A DNA stretch of 64,000 bases, taken from NCBI RefSeq assembly GCF_015291705.1, contig NZ_CP030050.1:558001-622000 (forward strand). The letters run 5' to 3'. A model generated the notes under the pieces. The model was not told where the DNA came from. It saw only the letters and a list, made by a program, of their open reading frames with translations, and made no database searches. The position numbers and the translations under genes were made by a program. This document shows, piece by piece, positions 28,984 through 38,374 of this stretch (positions are counted from its first letter, which is position 1; each line of letters starts with the position of its first letter). Origin of the DNA: Bradyrhizobium arachidis. GTDB taxonomy: Bacteria > Pseudomonadota > Alphaproteobacteria > Rhizobiales > Xanthobacteraceae.

Positions 28984-29448
28984 ATGGCCGCCCGGCTCGA
29001 TCGCACTGACCTTAAGATCTTGAGATTGCTTCAGAATAACGGCCGGCTCAGCAACGCGGAGCTGGCCGAAACCGTCGCGATCAGCCCCGCCACCTGCCAT
29101 CGCCGCACCCAGCGGCTGTTCGAGGGCGGCTTCATCGCGACCGTCCGGGCCATGGTGGCGCCGAAGAAGGTGGCGAAGGGCACGCTGGTGATGGTCGGCG
29201 TCGTGCTCGACCGCTCGACGCCGGAGAGCTTTGCGACTTTCGAGCAGGCGATCGCCAAGCTGAAATTCGTGCTCGACTGCCATCTCGTCGCCGGCGACTT
29301 CGACTACTTCCTCAAGATTCGCGTCGGCGACATGGAGGACTTCAACCGCATCCATGGCGAGCAGCTCATCGCGCTGCCCGGCGTGCGCCAGACCCGCACC
29401 TTCTTCGTGATGAAGGAGGTCGTCGACAACGCGCCGCTGGAGTTTTGA
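28984..29448 (+). CDS. acdR: Lrp/AsnC family regulator of ACC deaminase
   Basis: 154 aa from ATG 28984; the frame is open upstream to 28882, but ATG 28984 gives the normal family length. N-terminal HTH DLKILRLLQNNGRLSNAELAE with recognition helix ISPATCHRRTQRL. C-terminal RAM domain with ALPGVRQTRTFFVMKEVVD, which binds amino-acid effectors and makes octamers. Divergent from acdS, as in rhizobia where AcdR activates acdS with ACC. Alternative: an unrelated Lrp regulator that happens to lie here, less likely given the position. Confidence 0.88.
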   Translation: MAARLDRTDLKILRLLQNNGRLSNAELAETVAISPATCHRRTQRLFEGGFIATVRAMVAPKKVAKGTLVMVGVVLDRSTPESFATFEQAIAKLKFVLDCHLVAGDFDYFLKIRVGDMEDFNRIHGEQLIALPGVRQTRTFFVMKEVVDNAPLEF

Positions 29449-29564
29449 GCACGCGCCGGTGCTTCAACGCCACTTTTCGAATCGCACGGTCGTCACGGCA
29501 ACTTCACTTGCCATGCAGGCGCACGCGCGCGAGCCTCGGCGCTTCTCAACGAGGAGATCCTGCC

Positions 29565-30125
29565 GTGCGCCTTCCCATTCTCGATCCGAAGGATCTGACC
29601 GCCGAACAGAAGCCGCTCTATGACGACATGCGAGCGGGCATCAAGGACCACTTCAAGGGCTTCGTGAACATGCGCGACGACGGCGCGCTGCTCGGGCCAT
29701 GGAATCCCTGGATTCGCGAGCCGCGCTTTGGTGGGCCGGTGTGGGAGCTGGTCAAGGCGGTTGCGTCGAACCCGCTGCTGCCGGCGCCGGTGCGCGAGGT
29801 CGCTATCCTCGTCACCGGCTCGCATTTCCGCTCCGGCTACGAGCTCTACGCCCATGTGCTGGTCGCCGAGCAGCGCGGCCTCTCCGACGAGAAGCTCGCG
29901 ACCATCGTCGCTGGCCAGCGGCCGGTCGATCTCACCAAGCAGGAAGCGGTCGCCTATGACATGGCCTCGGCGCTGGTCAGCGGCGGCGTATTGCCGGAGC
30001 TGACCTACCGGGCGGCGGTGAAAGAGTTCGGCGAGCACGGCGCGGCCGAGCTGTCCTATCTCGTCGGCGTCTATTGCATGGTCTCGGTCACGCTCAACAC
30101 CTTCGACGTGCCGGTGCCGGACTAA
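29565..30125 (+). CDS. Carboxymuconolactone decarboxylase (CMD/AhpD-like) family protein
   Basis: 186 aa from GTG 29565, with GAGGAG 8 nt upstream; the frame before it is non-conserved. All-alpha CMD fold: PLYDDMRAGIKDHFKGFVNM, then VREVAILVTGSHFRSGYELYAHVLVAEQRGL where AhpD has CxxC; here there is no Cys pair, only His. Therefore a peroxidase-reductant role is unlikely, and a decarboxylase or isomerase-like role remains open. No neighbouring pathway genes. Ends 17 nt before the convergent GGDEF gene. Confidence 0.8.
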   Translation: MRLPILDPKDLTAEQKPLYDDMRAGIKDHFKGFVNMRDDGALLGPWNPWIREPRFGGPVWELVKAVASNPLLPAPVREVAILVTGSHFRSGYELYAHVLVAEQRGLSDEKLATIVAGQRPVDLTKQEAVAYDMASALVSGGVLPELTYRAAVKEFGEHGAAELSYLVGVYCMVSVTLNTFDVPVPD

Positions 30126-30141
30126 AAGCCGCTTCGTTCGA

Positions 30142-31722
30142 TCACTCCGCCGCCTTGCTCGCAGGCGGCGGCGGTGCGAAGGCGATGCAGCGATTGCGGC
30201 CTTCGGCCTTGGCCTGATAGAGCGCATGATCCGCGGCGCCCATCAGGGCGTCGATGCCGGACATGCTGACGGTGGCCTCCGCGATGCCGATGCTCATGGT
30301 GAGACCGAATTGAATCTCGCCGGCGAGAACCTGCGTGCTCATCACCCGCTTGCGGATACGCTCGGCGACAGTCCTCGCCCGAGACAGGCTGGTCTCGGGC
30401 AGCAGCACGGCGAATTCCTCGCCGCCGAGGCGTCCGACGATGTCCGACTTCCGCTTGCCGTCGAGGCAAGCGGCCGCGACCGCCTTGATCGCGGCATCGC
30501 CCACCGCATGGCCGTAGCGATCGTTGACCGATTTGAAGTGGTCGATATCGAGCATCAGCACCGAGACGGCGCGATAGTAGCGCTGGAAGCGGCTCCATTC
30601 CGCATCGAGGTTGTCGAGGAAGTGACGGCGGTTGTAGAGGCCGGTGAGCGGATCGGTGGTGGCGAGCGTCTCCAGCATCGCGGCTTTTTGCGTCAGATCG
30701 GTGATGTCGACATAGGTCAGCATGCGCCCGCCGTTCAACATCGTGGTGCAATGGGCCCTAATGCGCCTTCCGTCAGGCGTCTGCAGGTCGCGCACGTGAT
30801 CGCCGGCCTTGACCTCCTCGACGCGTCTTGCCGGAAATTTCGCAAGCTCGTTCGTTGGCAGATTGGGTGCGCTGGCGCGGTGCAGGCGTCGCACCAGCGA
30901 CGAATAGGCAGGCCGGCTTGCGGCCTCGTCTTCGCTGACCTCCCAGAATCGCCGCATGCGCCGGTTCATGAAGGTGGCGTGCAGGTCGGAGTCGAGAAGG
31001 AGGACGCCGTCCTGGACGTTCTCCAGCGCATCCCGCAGCAGCTTCAGTTCGTCCGAGGCGCGCACGATGTCGGTGACGGGCGTATAGGTCAGCATACGTC
31101 CCCCATCGGGCAACGGCGTGACCTGGACGCGCACCACATCGCCGTTGGTGCGGCGCAGATCGATCGGCGTCGGATCGCCCGCCTCGATCACCCGGACGCG
31201 CTCCGCCACCAGGGCATCGAGCTCAGGGTCGGGCACCTCATAGGCGCCGGTGTCGCGGCCGTGATGAAGCAGCGTGAGGATGGAGGGATTGCTGTCGGCG
31301 ACCTCGTCGGGCAGGCGCCACATCTGGCGAAACGACTGGTTGATCAGGCGCGCCCGGAGATGGGAGTCGAGCAGCACGATGCCGGTCGGCACATGATCGA
31401 GCGCGGCGCGCAGTGCCAGCATCTGGCCGCGCATCAGCGCGTCGGACGAGCGCTCCCGCTCCTCGCCGGTCGGGTGCTCGCTGCCAGGCCGCTCGAATGC
31501 GACTCCGACCTGGCGGTCGGATCGCCAGATCACGCGGCAGGCCAGGATCTCGCGGCCCGCGAGCCTGAGTTGGAAACGCTCGGGCACGCCGAGGCCGCTC
31601 TCCATCTCGAGCGTTGCGGCCTCCTCGGTCAGCCGGCGCACGACGCAATCGATCGAGGACTGGCCGAAATTGAAGAAAATCTTCCCGGCAAGGAACGTCC
31701 GTTCCGAGACCAAGCGGGACAT
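30142..31722 (-). CDS. Diguanylate cyclase with PilZ, two PAS and GGDEF domains
   Basis: 526 aa. Residues about 1-85 look like a PilZ domain, which usually binds c-di-GMP (the RxxxR part, CVVRRL, is present, but DxSxxG is not clear). Two PAS units follow: about 115-220 (AALDHVPTGIVLLDSHLRA) and about 240-345 (ALENVQDGVLLLDSDLHA). The GGDEF domain starts near 355 (TTDPLTGLYNRRHF), with catalytic GGEEF near 433 and the inhibitory I-site RKSD five residues before it. It should make c-di-GMP with feedback control. No membrane segment, so cytosolic. Signal unknown. Confidence 0.88.
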   Translation of the reverse strand: MSRLVSERTFLAGKIFFNFGQSSIDCVVRRLTEEAATLEMESGLGVPERFQLRLAGREILACRVIWRSDRQVGVAFERPGSEHPTGEERERSSDALMRGQMLALRAALDHVPTGIVLLDSHLRARLINQSFRQMWRLPDEVADSNPSILTLLHHGRDTGAYEVPDPELDALVAERVRVIEAGDPTPIDLRRTNGDVVRVQVTPLPDGGRMLTYTPVTDIVRASDELKLLRDALENVQDGVLLLDSDLHATFMNRRMRRFWEVSEDEAASRPAYSSLVRRLHRASAPNLPTNELAKFPARRVEEVKAGDHVRDLQTPDGRRIRAHCTTMLNGGRMLTYVDITDLTQKAAMLETLATTDPLTGLYNRRHFLDNLDAEWSRFQRYYRAVSVLMLDIDHFKSVNDRYGHAVGDAAIKAVAAACLDGKRKSDIVGRLGGEEFAVLLPETSLSRARTVAERIRKRVMSTQVLAGEIQFGLTMSIGIAEATVSMSGIDALMGAADHALYQAKAEGRNRCIAFAPPPPASKAAE

Positions 31723-31873
31723 TCGCAGCCTCCAACGCGAATACGATGCGACAAGCCGGCCTAGTGTCGCGCAAGGTTCCTTGCGGCGATGTAACGGAAT
31801 AGAAGTTTTGGGATGAGGATTAACGATCGGTTGACGGGCGGCGCGCTTTATCCAAAATCCGCCATGGCCGCAG

Positions 31874-32776
31874 TCAGTTTCGCACGGCGTAGAGTGGCGT
31901 GCGCAAGGTCAGCTGATAGGCCGGCTTTGGCATCCACGCGATCTGCGCGGTGATGCCGAACAGGCGGTTGTCGTTGTCGTCCATGCGGTCGAGGTCGAGG
32001 CGCAGGATCGGCTGGGTGAAGGACTCCGCCAAGGTCCGGCCAGCGAGCTGCGCGCCGCCGAACGACTGCACGCCGAGCCGCCCGGTGAACTTCCAGTTGC
32101 TCGGCCATTGGTAATAGCCACCGGCATAGAGGATCGTGTTCGGCTTGATCCTGGCCAACTGGCTGGCGATGTCGGTGTGAGTGTACTGCACGCCCGCGAG
32201 CCAGCCTCGCGTCTCGTCCTCGTCGAGCGCGTAGTCGAATTCCAGGATGTTGTTGAACGAGTTCGTCATGCCCTGCTCGTTCGGCACCGACTGCGTCAGG
32301 GTCGATTGCAGCGTGATGGTCGGGATCTTCCCGCCGTTCTGCTGATAGAGGTCGGCCTGCACGCCGATGTTCCAGCTCGTGATGTCGAACGACGACCAGC
32401 CGCCGCCGATGTCGGTGGTCGAGCCCGACACGCCGCCATAGAGCGAGACGCGGTCGGTCACGTCGACGGTCAGCGGCAGGTCGACGGCAATGGCTTTCGC
32501 CGCCGGCAAGCCGTTCGGCAGCGTCGTGCCGCGTTGTGCTGCCAGCGCTTCGAACGCGGCCGACAAGGACGTGTTGCCGAAGCCGAGCCCGAGCGTGCCT
32601 GCGGGGATCGCCGCATAGATGGTGCGGAGATCGAGGTAGATGTTCGGGATGGCGGGCTTTGCGGGTTTGTCCTCGTCGTCATCGGCGGCGAAGGCGGCGC
32701 CTGCCGAGATCGTCAGGCCAAGCAACCCGATCACGACGGGCAAGGCCGGACGGTATGATCGGCTCGGGTGGGACAC
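31874..32776 (-). CDS. Outer-membrane beta-barrel-like hypothetical protein
   Basis: 300 aa. Signal peptide over residues about 1-30 (ALPVVIGLLGLTISAGAAFA), then an acidic linker DDDEDKPAKPAIP. The remainder alternates polar and hydrophobic residues with many Gly, Thr and aromatic residues (SLYGGVSGSTTDIGGGW, WNIGVQADLYQQNGG, ILYAGGYYQWPSNWKFTGRL), as in transmembrane beta barrels of the outer membrane. The C-terminal residue is Asn rather than Phe. No recognised family. Lies alone between a diguanylate cyclase and small hypothetical genes. Confidence 0.65.
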   Translation of the reverse strand: MSHPSRSYRPALPVVIGLLGLTISAGAAFAADDDEDKPAKPAIPNIYLDLRTIYAAIPAGTLGLGFGNTSLSAAFEALAAQRGTTLPNGLPAAKAIAVDLPLTVDVTDRVSLYGGVSGSTTDIGGGWSSFDITSWNIGVQADLYQQNGGKIPTITLQSTLTQSVPNEQGMTNSFNNILEFDYALDEDETRGWLAGVQYTHTDIASQLARIKPNTILYAGGYYQWPSNWKFTGRLGVQSFGGAQLAGRTLAESFTQPILRLDLDRMDDNDNRLFGITAQIAWMPKPAYQLTLRTPLYAVRN

Positions 32777-32958
32777 GTGACAATCCGGCGCGTGGCGCTC
32801 TGATGACGGAATCGTGTTCTAGATGGAACGTGATCATTCGCGCGGTCAAGCGCTATCCGCAAGCGGTGGACGAGGCGGATGTGCGCGGTTACCCTGCCGT
32901 GATCGCATTGACACACTCGCCGGCCAGAGTGCGGCCGGACAATGGAAGGACGACAGAC

Positions 32959-33204
32959 ATGAACACGTCACGCCGCATTTTGCTCACGGGTCTGGCGGGG
33001 CTTGCTGTTGCTCCGGCCGCGGTCGCCGCCGCCCCGTCGTCCGAGCCCGGGGACGTGACGGTCGCCGAAGAGCGCTTTGCTCGCACGATCGCCGCCGCCC
33101 ATGCGCCCGATATCAACTGCGCGCGGCAGGCGGAACGGTATGCGGACGCGCACTGGCCGGAATATGTAGTGGCAGCCAGGGCGGTGATTGGCGCGCGCGT
33201 GTGA
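32959..33204 (+). CDS. Small exported hypothetical protein with twin-Arg-like leader
   Basis: 81 aa. N-terminus MNTSRRILLTGLAGLAVAPA carries SRRxLL and a hydrophobic stretch, ending at AVAAAPSS, so export by Tat or Sec is likely. The mature part (about 55 aa) has AEERFARTIAAAHAPD and RQAERYADAHWPEYVVAA, which is helical, with one Cys. I recognise no domain. Upstream GGAAGGACG could be the ribosome site. Ends 10 nt from the convergent esterase gene. Confidence 0.55.
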   Translation: MNTSRRILLTGLAGLAVAPAAVAAAPSSEPGDVTVAEERFARTIAAAHAPDINCARQAERYADAHWPEYVVAARAVIGARV

Positions 33205-33213
33205 GTCGCGCTT

Positions 33214-34149
33214 TTATTTCTCCACTGCCCGCCTGACCTGCTCGCCGATCTGCGACAGCACGAGCTGGGCCTGCGGCAGGATCGCGCCCATGGCGTGGAA
33301 GTTGTGGACCATGCCGTCATGGCAGACGTGCTCGACCGCGACGCCCGCGGCGAGCAGCTTGCGGGCATAGGCATTGCCCTCGTCGCGCATCGGATCGAAC
33401 TCGGCGGTGTGGATGATCGCCGTCGGCAGGCCCGCGAGCCGTGTCGCGCGCAGCGGCGAGATGCGGGGATCGGCGGCGTCCAGGCCCTCGGGCAGATAGT
33501 CGGCGAGATCGGCCTCGATCGTGACGCGGTCGATCAGATGGCCCTCGGCGAATTCCTCGCGCGAAGGTGAGGTCTCCTCGAAATCCAGCACCGGGCAGAT
33601 CAGGCATTGCGCGACGATGGAAAGGCCGGCGCTTTGCGCGGCTTCCTGGCACACGATCGCAGCCAACGTGGCGCCGGCGGAATCGCCGCCGACCACCAGC
33701 CGTTCGGCGTCGATGCCGAGCGAAGCCGCTTCGCGCGCGACCCATTCGGTTGCGGCGATCGCATCGTCCACGGCGGCCGGGAATTGATGTTCGGGCGCGA
33801 GCCGGTAGTCGACCGAGACGAGGCGGCAGCCGGTCGCATGCGCCAGCGCCGCGGCGATGCGGTCGTGTGTCGCAATGCTGCCGGCGACAAGGCCGCCGCC
33901 ATGAAAGAACACGAAGCCCGGCGCGTGCTCGCCCGCGCTCGCGGGTGAATAGAGCCGATAGGGCAGCGCTCCGGCGGGACCGGGCAGTACACCGTCTGAC
34001 GTCGTCACGTCAGGCGCGTCAGCGCGCACGAATTGCATCAGCTTCGCCAGCGACTGCCGCCGCGCCTCGACGCTCGGCCGGCTCCGCGCTTGGGATCCGG
34101 CCGCAGCCATCATGGTCAACAAACGCTTTGCGAGCGGATCGAGCGGCAT
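33214..34149 (-). CDS. Alpha/beta hydrolase, hormone-sensitive-lipase family esterase
   Basis: 311 aa. HSL-type carboxylesterase. The oxyanion-hole motif is FFHGGGLVAGS, nucleophile elbow GGDSAGATLA, acid in AEFDPMRDEG and base His in HDGMVHNFHAMG. The N-terminal cap of about 60 residues is normal for the family. Cytosolic, hydrolysing short acyl esters; the physiological substrate is unknown. Divergent from the aminotransferase at 34285. Confidence 0.92.
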   Translation of the reverse strand: MPLDPLAKRLLTMMAAAGSQARSRPSVEARRQSLAKLMQFVRADAPDVTTSDGVLPGPAGALPYRLYSPASAGEHAPGFVFFHGGGLVAGSIATHDRIAAALAHATGCRLVSVDYRLAPEHQFPAAVDDAIAATEWVAREAASLGIDAERLVVGGDSAGATLAAIVCQEAAQSAGLSIVAQCLICPVLDFEETSPSREEFAEGHLIDRVTIEADLADYLPEGLDAADPRISPLRATRLAGLPTAIIHTAEFDPMRDEGNAYARKLLAAGVAVEHVCHDGMVHNFHAMGAILPQAQLVLSQIGEQVRRAVEK

Positions 34150-34284
34150 GGGACACTCCGTGACGTGCGCACAGTATAGCGGATTTGCTCAGTCTTACCC
34201 TCCCCTGGAGGGTATCCAAATCCCGCAGCAAATCGTTTAGAAATTGGGACAATAGTGCCGGAACATTTCCAGGGGAGGCCGGTC

Positions 34285-35172
34285 ATGGCCGAGATCAAGA
34301 AGCCGATCGAATATTCGCCGAGCTGGACCTTCTTCGAGGGCAAATGGCACGACGGCAATGTGCCGATCATGGGCCCGCGCACGCATGCGGCCTGGCTCGG
34401 CTCGGTCGTGTTCGACGGCGCGCGCGCTTTCGAGGGCGTCGCGCCCGATCTCGACCGCCACGTCGCCCGCGCCAATCAATCCGCGATCAACTTTGGCCTG
34501 AAGCCGGTGGTCGATGCCGGAACCTGGCTCACGCTCGCGAACGAGGGCATCGCGCGCTTTGCACCGAATGCCGAGCTCTATGTGCGTCCGATGTACTGGG
34601 CGCAGAACGGCTCGGGCGGCGGCGTGCTGTTCGACCCCGAGACCACCAATTGGTGCCTGTGCATCTACGAAGCGCCGATGCCGAAGCCTGCCGGCAACGC
34701 CATCACGCTGTCGCCGTTCCGCAGGCCCACCGCCGAATGTGCGCCGGTCGAAGCCAAGGCCGCCTGTCTCTATCCGAACAATTCGCGCGCGCTCGCAGAG
34801 GCCGCCGCGCGCGGCTTCCAGAACGCACTGATGCTCGACATGCTCGGCAACGTCGCGGAGTTCGGCAATTCCAACGTGTTCATGGCCAAAGACGGCGTGG
34901 TGTTCACGCCGGTGCCGAACGGCACCTTCCTCAACGGCATCACGCGCCAGCGCGTCATCAGCCTGCTCCGCGGCGACGGCATCACCGTGGTGGAGAAGAC
35001 GCTGCGCTATGCCGACTTCCTCGCCGCCGACGAGATCTTCTCCACCGGCAATTTCGCCAAGGTCGCACCGGTGATCCGCATTGACGAGCGCGAGCTGAAG
35101 CCGGGCCCGCTGTATACCAAGGCGCGAAAACTCTATTGGGACTTTGCGCATGCGGTGAAGCTGGCGGCATAG
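34285..35172 (+). CDS. Branched-chain amino acid aminotransferase family protein
   Basis: 295 aa from ATG 34285, with AGGGGAGG 8 nt upstream. PLP fold-type IV transaminase. Signatures: GSVVFDGARAFEG, VRPMYWAQNG, GFQNALMLDMLGNVAEFGNSNVF and GITRQRVISLL, the usual IlvE-like set; the cofactor Lys lies in the VEAKAACLY segment. It could interconvert branched-chain amino acids and keto acids, or be one of several IlvE paralogues found in rhizobia. No operon partners. Confidence 0.88.
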   Translation: MAEIKKPIEYSPSWTFFEGKWHDGNVPIMGPRTHAAWLGSVVFDGARAFEGVAPDLDRHVARANQSAINFGLKPVVDAGTWLTLANEGIARFAPNAELYVRPMYWAQNGSGGGVLFDPETTNWCLCIYEAPMPKPAGNAITLSPFRRPTAECAPVEAKAACLYPNNSRALAEAAARGFQNALMLDMLGNVAEFGNSNVFMAKDGVVFTPVPNGTFLNGITRQRVISLLRGDGITVVEKTLRYADFLAADEIFSTGNFAKVAPVIRIDERELKPGPLYTKARKLYWDFAHAVKLAA

Positions 35173-35213
35173 GCCGCGGTCATTGCGCGCACTCTCTCGC
35201 CAAATACTCCACT

Positions 35214-35314
35214 GTCATCGCCCGACTTGATCGGGCGATCCAGTATCCCAGAGGCTGCTGTGATTCCTCGATAGGCCGCGGCGTACTGGATGTCCCGCCT
35301 TCGCGGGGCATGAC
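35214..35314. repeat. Intergenic palindromic repeat, family B
   Basis: GTCATCGCCCGACTTGATCG followed by GGCGATCCAGTA at the left; ACTGGATGTCCCGCC and GCGGGGCATGAC at the right. Inverted arms (GTCAT/ATGAC, CCAGT/ACTGG) enclose about 45 bp. Similar in plan to family C but with a different sequence. Only one copy was seen in this window. Confidence 0.6.
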
Positions 35315-35323
35315 GGCTACTTC

Positions 35324-35941
35324 TTAGCCGCGCCGTTTAAACCGGCTGAACTGAAACGCCTGCGTCGAATCCCACGGCGTGTGATGCGTCTCGCGGCGCG
35401 TCTCGACCAGCGCGAATTCCGGCCCGAGCTCTGCGGCAAGGCTCGCGCTGTCGTGCCGCTGCACCGGCAGGCCGCTGCATTTCTCCGGACCATCAGGCGC
35501 AAACGTCGCGATGATGACATGCCCTTCTGGTTTGACCGCCGTCCGCAGACGCTCGACATAAGCAGCCCTGTCGTGCGGGTCGGTCAGGAAGTGAAACGCC
35601 GCGCGATCGTGCCAGACATCGTAGGTCTTCATTGGCCGCCACGTCGTGGCATCGGCGACGATCCAGTCGACCGTTGAAGCGGCGGCGCCGATCCGCTTCT
35701 TGGTCGCATCAAGCGCGTCGGCGGAAAGATCCAGCACAGCGAGATCGCGATATCCGTCCCGCAGCAGCGCATCGACCAGCCGCGAGGCCCCGCCGCCGAT
35801 ATCGATGATGGCCGCGTCATGGTCCGGAGCGGCCGCGCGAATCATTTCGAGGGAGATCGTTGGGCTGGCCTGAAACCAGCTGACCTCGGTCTCGCCCTTG
35901 GTGGCGTAGACGCTCTGCCAGTGCGTGGTGCGGTCAGACAT
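35324..35941 (-). CDS. Class I SAM-dependent methyltransferase
   Basis: 205 aa from ATG 35941 (GGAG 6 nt upstream). Begins HWQSVYATKGETEVSWFQ, a signature of the TehB/thiopurine-methyltransferase-like group. SAM-binding motif I is AIIDIGGGASRLVDALL; motif II region LAVLDLSADALDATKKRI; DVWHDRAAFHFL is the post-I acidic loop. Cytosolic. The substrate could be a small hydrophobic molecule or metalloid; nothing nearby points to one. Confidence 0.85.
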   Translation of the reverse strand: MSDRTTHWQSVYATKGETEVSWFQASPTISLEMIRAAAPDHDAAIIDIGGGASRLVDALLRDGYRDLAVLDLSADALDATKKRIGAAASTVDWIVADATTWRPMKTYDVWHDRAAFHFLTDPHDRAAYVERLRTAVKPEGHVIIATFAPDGPEKCSGLPVQRHDSASLAAELGPEFALVETRRETHHTPWDSTQAFQFSRFKRRG

Positions 35942-36049
35942 GGCGGCTCCGGCCTCGGCCGGGGGACAGCAGCGCGTAAGCGGCGCTGCCGGGATCAAGT
36001 GGCAATTCGCGCGTCCGCCGGAGGCGGACGCGCCGGCGCGAACGAAGGG

Positions 36050-36640
36050 CTACTCGTCCTTCTTCGACATCTGTTCGAGGCGCTCCTGCATTTCCTTCAT
36101 CTGCTGGCGCAGGTCGTCGATGTTGCTGTCCTTGGGCGCCTCGGCGCTCGCATCGGGCTCCGGCTCGGGGCTCGCTGCCGGGCGGGGCGCGGCGAACGGC
36201 TTGAACATCGAGAAGGTCTGTTGGAACAGCTCCATGTTGCGGCGGACCTGCTCCTCCAGCGGCGCGAACGGCGTGCCGGACAGCGTGTTGGCGATCTGCT
36301 TGCGGAATTTCTCCTGCTCCTGGGTCAGCGTCGCGATCGACTGCTCCAGATATTTCGGCACCACCATCTGCATGCTGTCGCCGTAGAAGCGGATCAGCTG
36401 GCGCAGGAAGGTGGTCGGCAACAGGTTCTGGCCGGCCTTGTTCTCCTGCTCGAAGATGATCTGGGCCAGCACGGAGCGGGTGATGTCGTCGCCGGTCTTG
36501 GCGTCGTAGACCAGGAAATCTTCGCCGTCCTTGACCATGGCGGCGAGGTCTTCCAGCGTCACGTAGGTGCTCGTTCCGGTGTTATAGAGCCGGCGGTTCG
36601 CGTATTTCTTGATCGTGGTGGGTTGGTCTGATTTCGCCAT
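36050..36640 (-). CDS. phaR: Polyhydroxyalkanoate synthesis regulator
   Basis: 196 aa. N-terminal PHB/PHA accumulation regulator DNA-binding domain: IKKYANRRLYNTGTSTYVTLEDLA. Then a PHB_acc repeat (FEQENKAGQNLLPTTFLRQLIRFYGDSMQMV), and a Pro/Glu-rich linker leading to a C-terminal coiled coil (LRQQMKEMQERLEQM). PhaR binds both PHB granules and promoters, releasing repression of phasin genes when polymer is made. Divergent from phaA-phaB across a 315-bp region, the standard rhizobial layout. Confidence 0.95.
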   Translation of the reverse strand: MAKSDQPTTIKKYANRRLYNTGTSTYVTLEDLAAMVKDGEDFLVYDAKTGDDITRSVLAQIIFEQENKAGQNLLPTTFLRQLIRFYGDSMQMVVPKYLEQSIATLTQEQEKFRKQIANTLSGTPFAPLEEQVRRNMELFQQTFSMFKPFAAPRPAASPEPEPDASAEAPKDSNIDDLRQQMKEMQERLEQMSKKDE

Positions 36641-36955
36641 GGGCTCTCACTTGCAAACGCTGAGAACGGGAACCCGGCGGCTATGCCGCAGGGCGGGAAG
36701 AGTACGCAACGCAACAAAATAAGCATTTTCAAAGGGGTCACGCTACCGTTTTGTGCGCCACGGTTAATCGGGCAGCAAAAACATGCTTGCGAAAGCGCCA
36801 AGAACGCTATTTTGAATGCGCTGCGGCATGGATTCGGTCGTCGGCCGATTGACATGCCTCAACGACGTTAACAGGATGCCTGACGAGACTGACGGGCCTT
36901 TTCCCAACCGCCCGCCTGCCCCTTTTTAGAAAACCTCAAGCCCCAGGAGATGCCC
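36641..36955. promoter_or_regulatory. phaR-phaA divergent control region
   Basis: 315 bp with no gene. It contains a less GC-rich block (about 36705-36830, e.g. AAAATAAGCATTTTCAAAGG) where both promoters probably lie, and short TGC/GCA-rich words (GGGCAGCAAAAACATGCTTGC) that could be PhaR contacts. No exact operator can be assigned. Confidence 0.4.
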
Positions 36956-38134
36956 ATGTCAGACGATGTCGTCATCGTCAGCGCCGCCCGCACCCCGGTC
37001 GGAAGCTTCAACGGAGCGTTCGCGACCCTTCCCGCCCATGACCTCGGCGCCGTCGCCATCAAGGCCGCGCTGGAGCGTGGTGGCATCGAGCCCGGCCGGG
37101 TCTCGGAAGTCATCATGGGCCAGATCCTGACCGCGGCCCAGGGCCAGAACCCCGCCCGCCAAGCCTCGATCATAGCCGGCATTCCGGTCGAAAGCCCGGC
37201 CTGGGGCGTGAACCAGCTTTGCGGCTCCGGCCTGCGCACCGTTGCGCTCGGCTACCAGGCGCTGCTCAACGGCGATTCGGAGATCGTGGTCGCCGGCGGC
37301 CAGGAATCCATGAGCATGGCTCCGCACGCCCAGCACCTGCGCGGCGGCGTCAAGATGGGCGGCCTCGAATTGGTCGACACCATGATCAAGGACGGCCTGT
37401 GGGATGCCTTCAACGGCTACCACATGGGCAACACCGCCGAGAACGTCGCGCGGCAGTGGCAGATCACCCGCGCCCAGCAGGACGAGTTCGCCGTCGCCTC
37501 GCAGCAGAAGGCCGAGGCCGCGCAGAAGGCCGGCAAGTTCAAGGACGAGATCGTTCCCGTCACCATCAAGACCCGCAAGGGCGACGTCGTCGTCAGCGAC
37601 GACGAATATCCGCGTCATGGCGCAACGATCGATGCGATGGCCAAGCTCAAGCCCGCCTTCGAGAAGGACGGCACGGTTACCGCAGGCTCGGCCTCCGGCA
37701 TCAATGACGGCGCTGCCGCCGTGGTGCTGATGACCGCCAAGCAGGCGGCCAAGGAAGGCAAGAAGCCGCTCGCGCGCATCGTGTCGTGGGCGCAGGCCGG
37801 CGTCGATCCGAAGATCATGGGCTCGGGCCCGATCCCGGCTTCGCGCGCCGCACTGAAGAAGGCCGGCTGGAACGTCGGCGATCTCGACCTGATCGAGGCC
37901 AACGAGGCCTTCGCGGCGCAGGCCTGCGCCGTGAATAAGGACCTCGGCTGGGATACCTCGAAGGTCAACGTCAACGGCGGCGCGATCGCGATCGGCCATC
38001 CCGTCGGCGCCTCGGGCGCGCGCGTGCTGGTGACCTTGCTGCACGAGATGCAGAAGCGCGATGCGAAGAAGGGCCTCGCCACGTTGTGCATCGGCGGCGG
38101 CATGGGTATCGCGATGTGTCTGGCGCGCGACTGA
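36956..38134 (+). CDS. phaA: Acetyl-CoA acetyltransferase (beta-ketothiolase)
   Basis: 392 aa from ATG 36956; an ATG at 36950 abuts the AGGAG site, so the second ATG at 6-nt spacing is preferred. Condenses two acetyl-CoA to acetoacetyl-CoA. Nucleophile Cys in [16 protein letters not shown] (about residue 88), second His in [16 protein letters not shown] and Cys in [11 protein letters not shown] are the thiolase triad. First step of PHB synthesis, followed by a terminator and then phaB. Confidence 0.96.
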   Translation: MSDDVVIVSAARTPVGSFNGAFATLPAHDLGAVAIKAALERGGIEPGRVSEVIMGQILTAAQGQNPARQASIIAGIPVESPAWGVNQLCGSGLRTVALGYQALLNGDSEIVVAGGQESMSMAPHAQHLRGGVKMGGLELVDTMIKDGLWDAFNGYHMGNTAENVARQWQITRAQQDEFAVASQQKAEAAQKAGKFKDEIVPVTIKTRKGDVVVSDDEYPRHGATIDAMAKLKPAFEKDGTVTAGSASGINDGAAAVVLMTAKQAAKEGKKPLARIVSWAQAGVDPKIMGSGPIPASRAALKKAGWNVGDLDLIEANEAFAAQACAVNKDLGWDTSKVNVNGGAIAIGHPVGASGARVLVTLLHEMQKRDAKKGLATLCIGGGMGIAMCLARD

Positions 38135-38257
38135 ACGTCGCCGGCGTGAAACTGACGCGTGCGCCGCACACCTGATTGAGTGCGTTGCACGCGACTAAAA
38201 AGGCAGCGGTTGCAAATCAAATATTCTTCGCAACTGCGCAAGCCTCGACTAAATACA

Positions 38258-38287
38258 AACGCCCGGCTCAACGCCGGGCGTTTTGTT
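38258..38287 (+). terminator. Rho-independent terminator after phaA
   Basis: Stem ACGCCCGGC / GCCGGGCGT with loop TCAAC, followed by TTTTG. It lies between phaA and phaB, so phaB probably also has its own promoter or depends on read-through. Confidence 0.75.
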
Positions 38288-38374
38288 CTTGATGTCCGTC
38301 AAACCAGCCGCATAATCCACCGTTAAAAACGATCACTCAGAAACGTCCGAAGAGTCCAAGGGAAGGAATACGAT

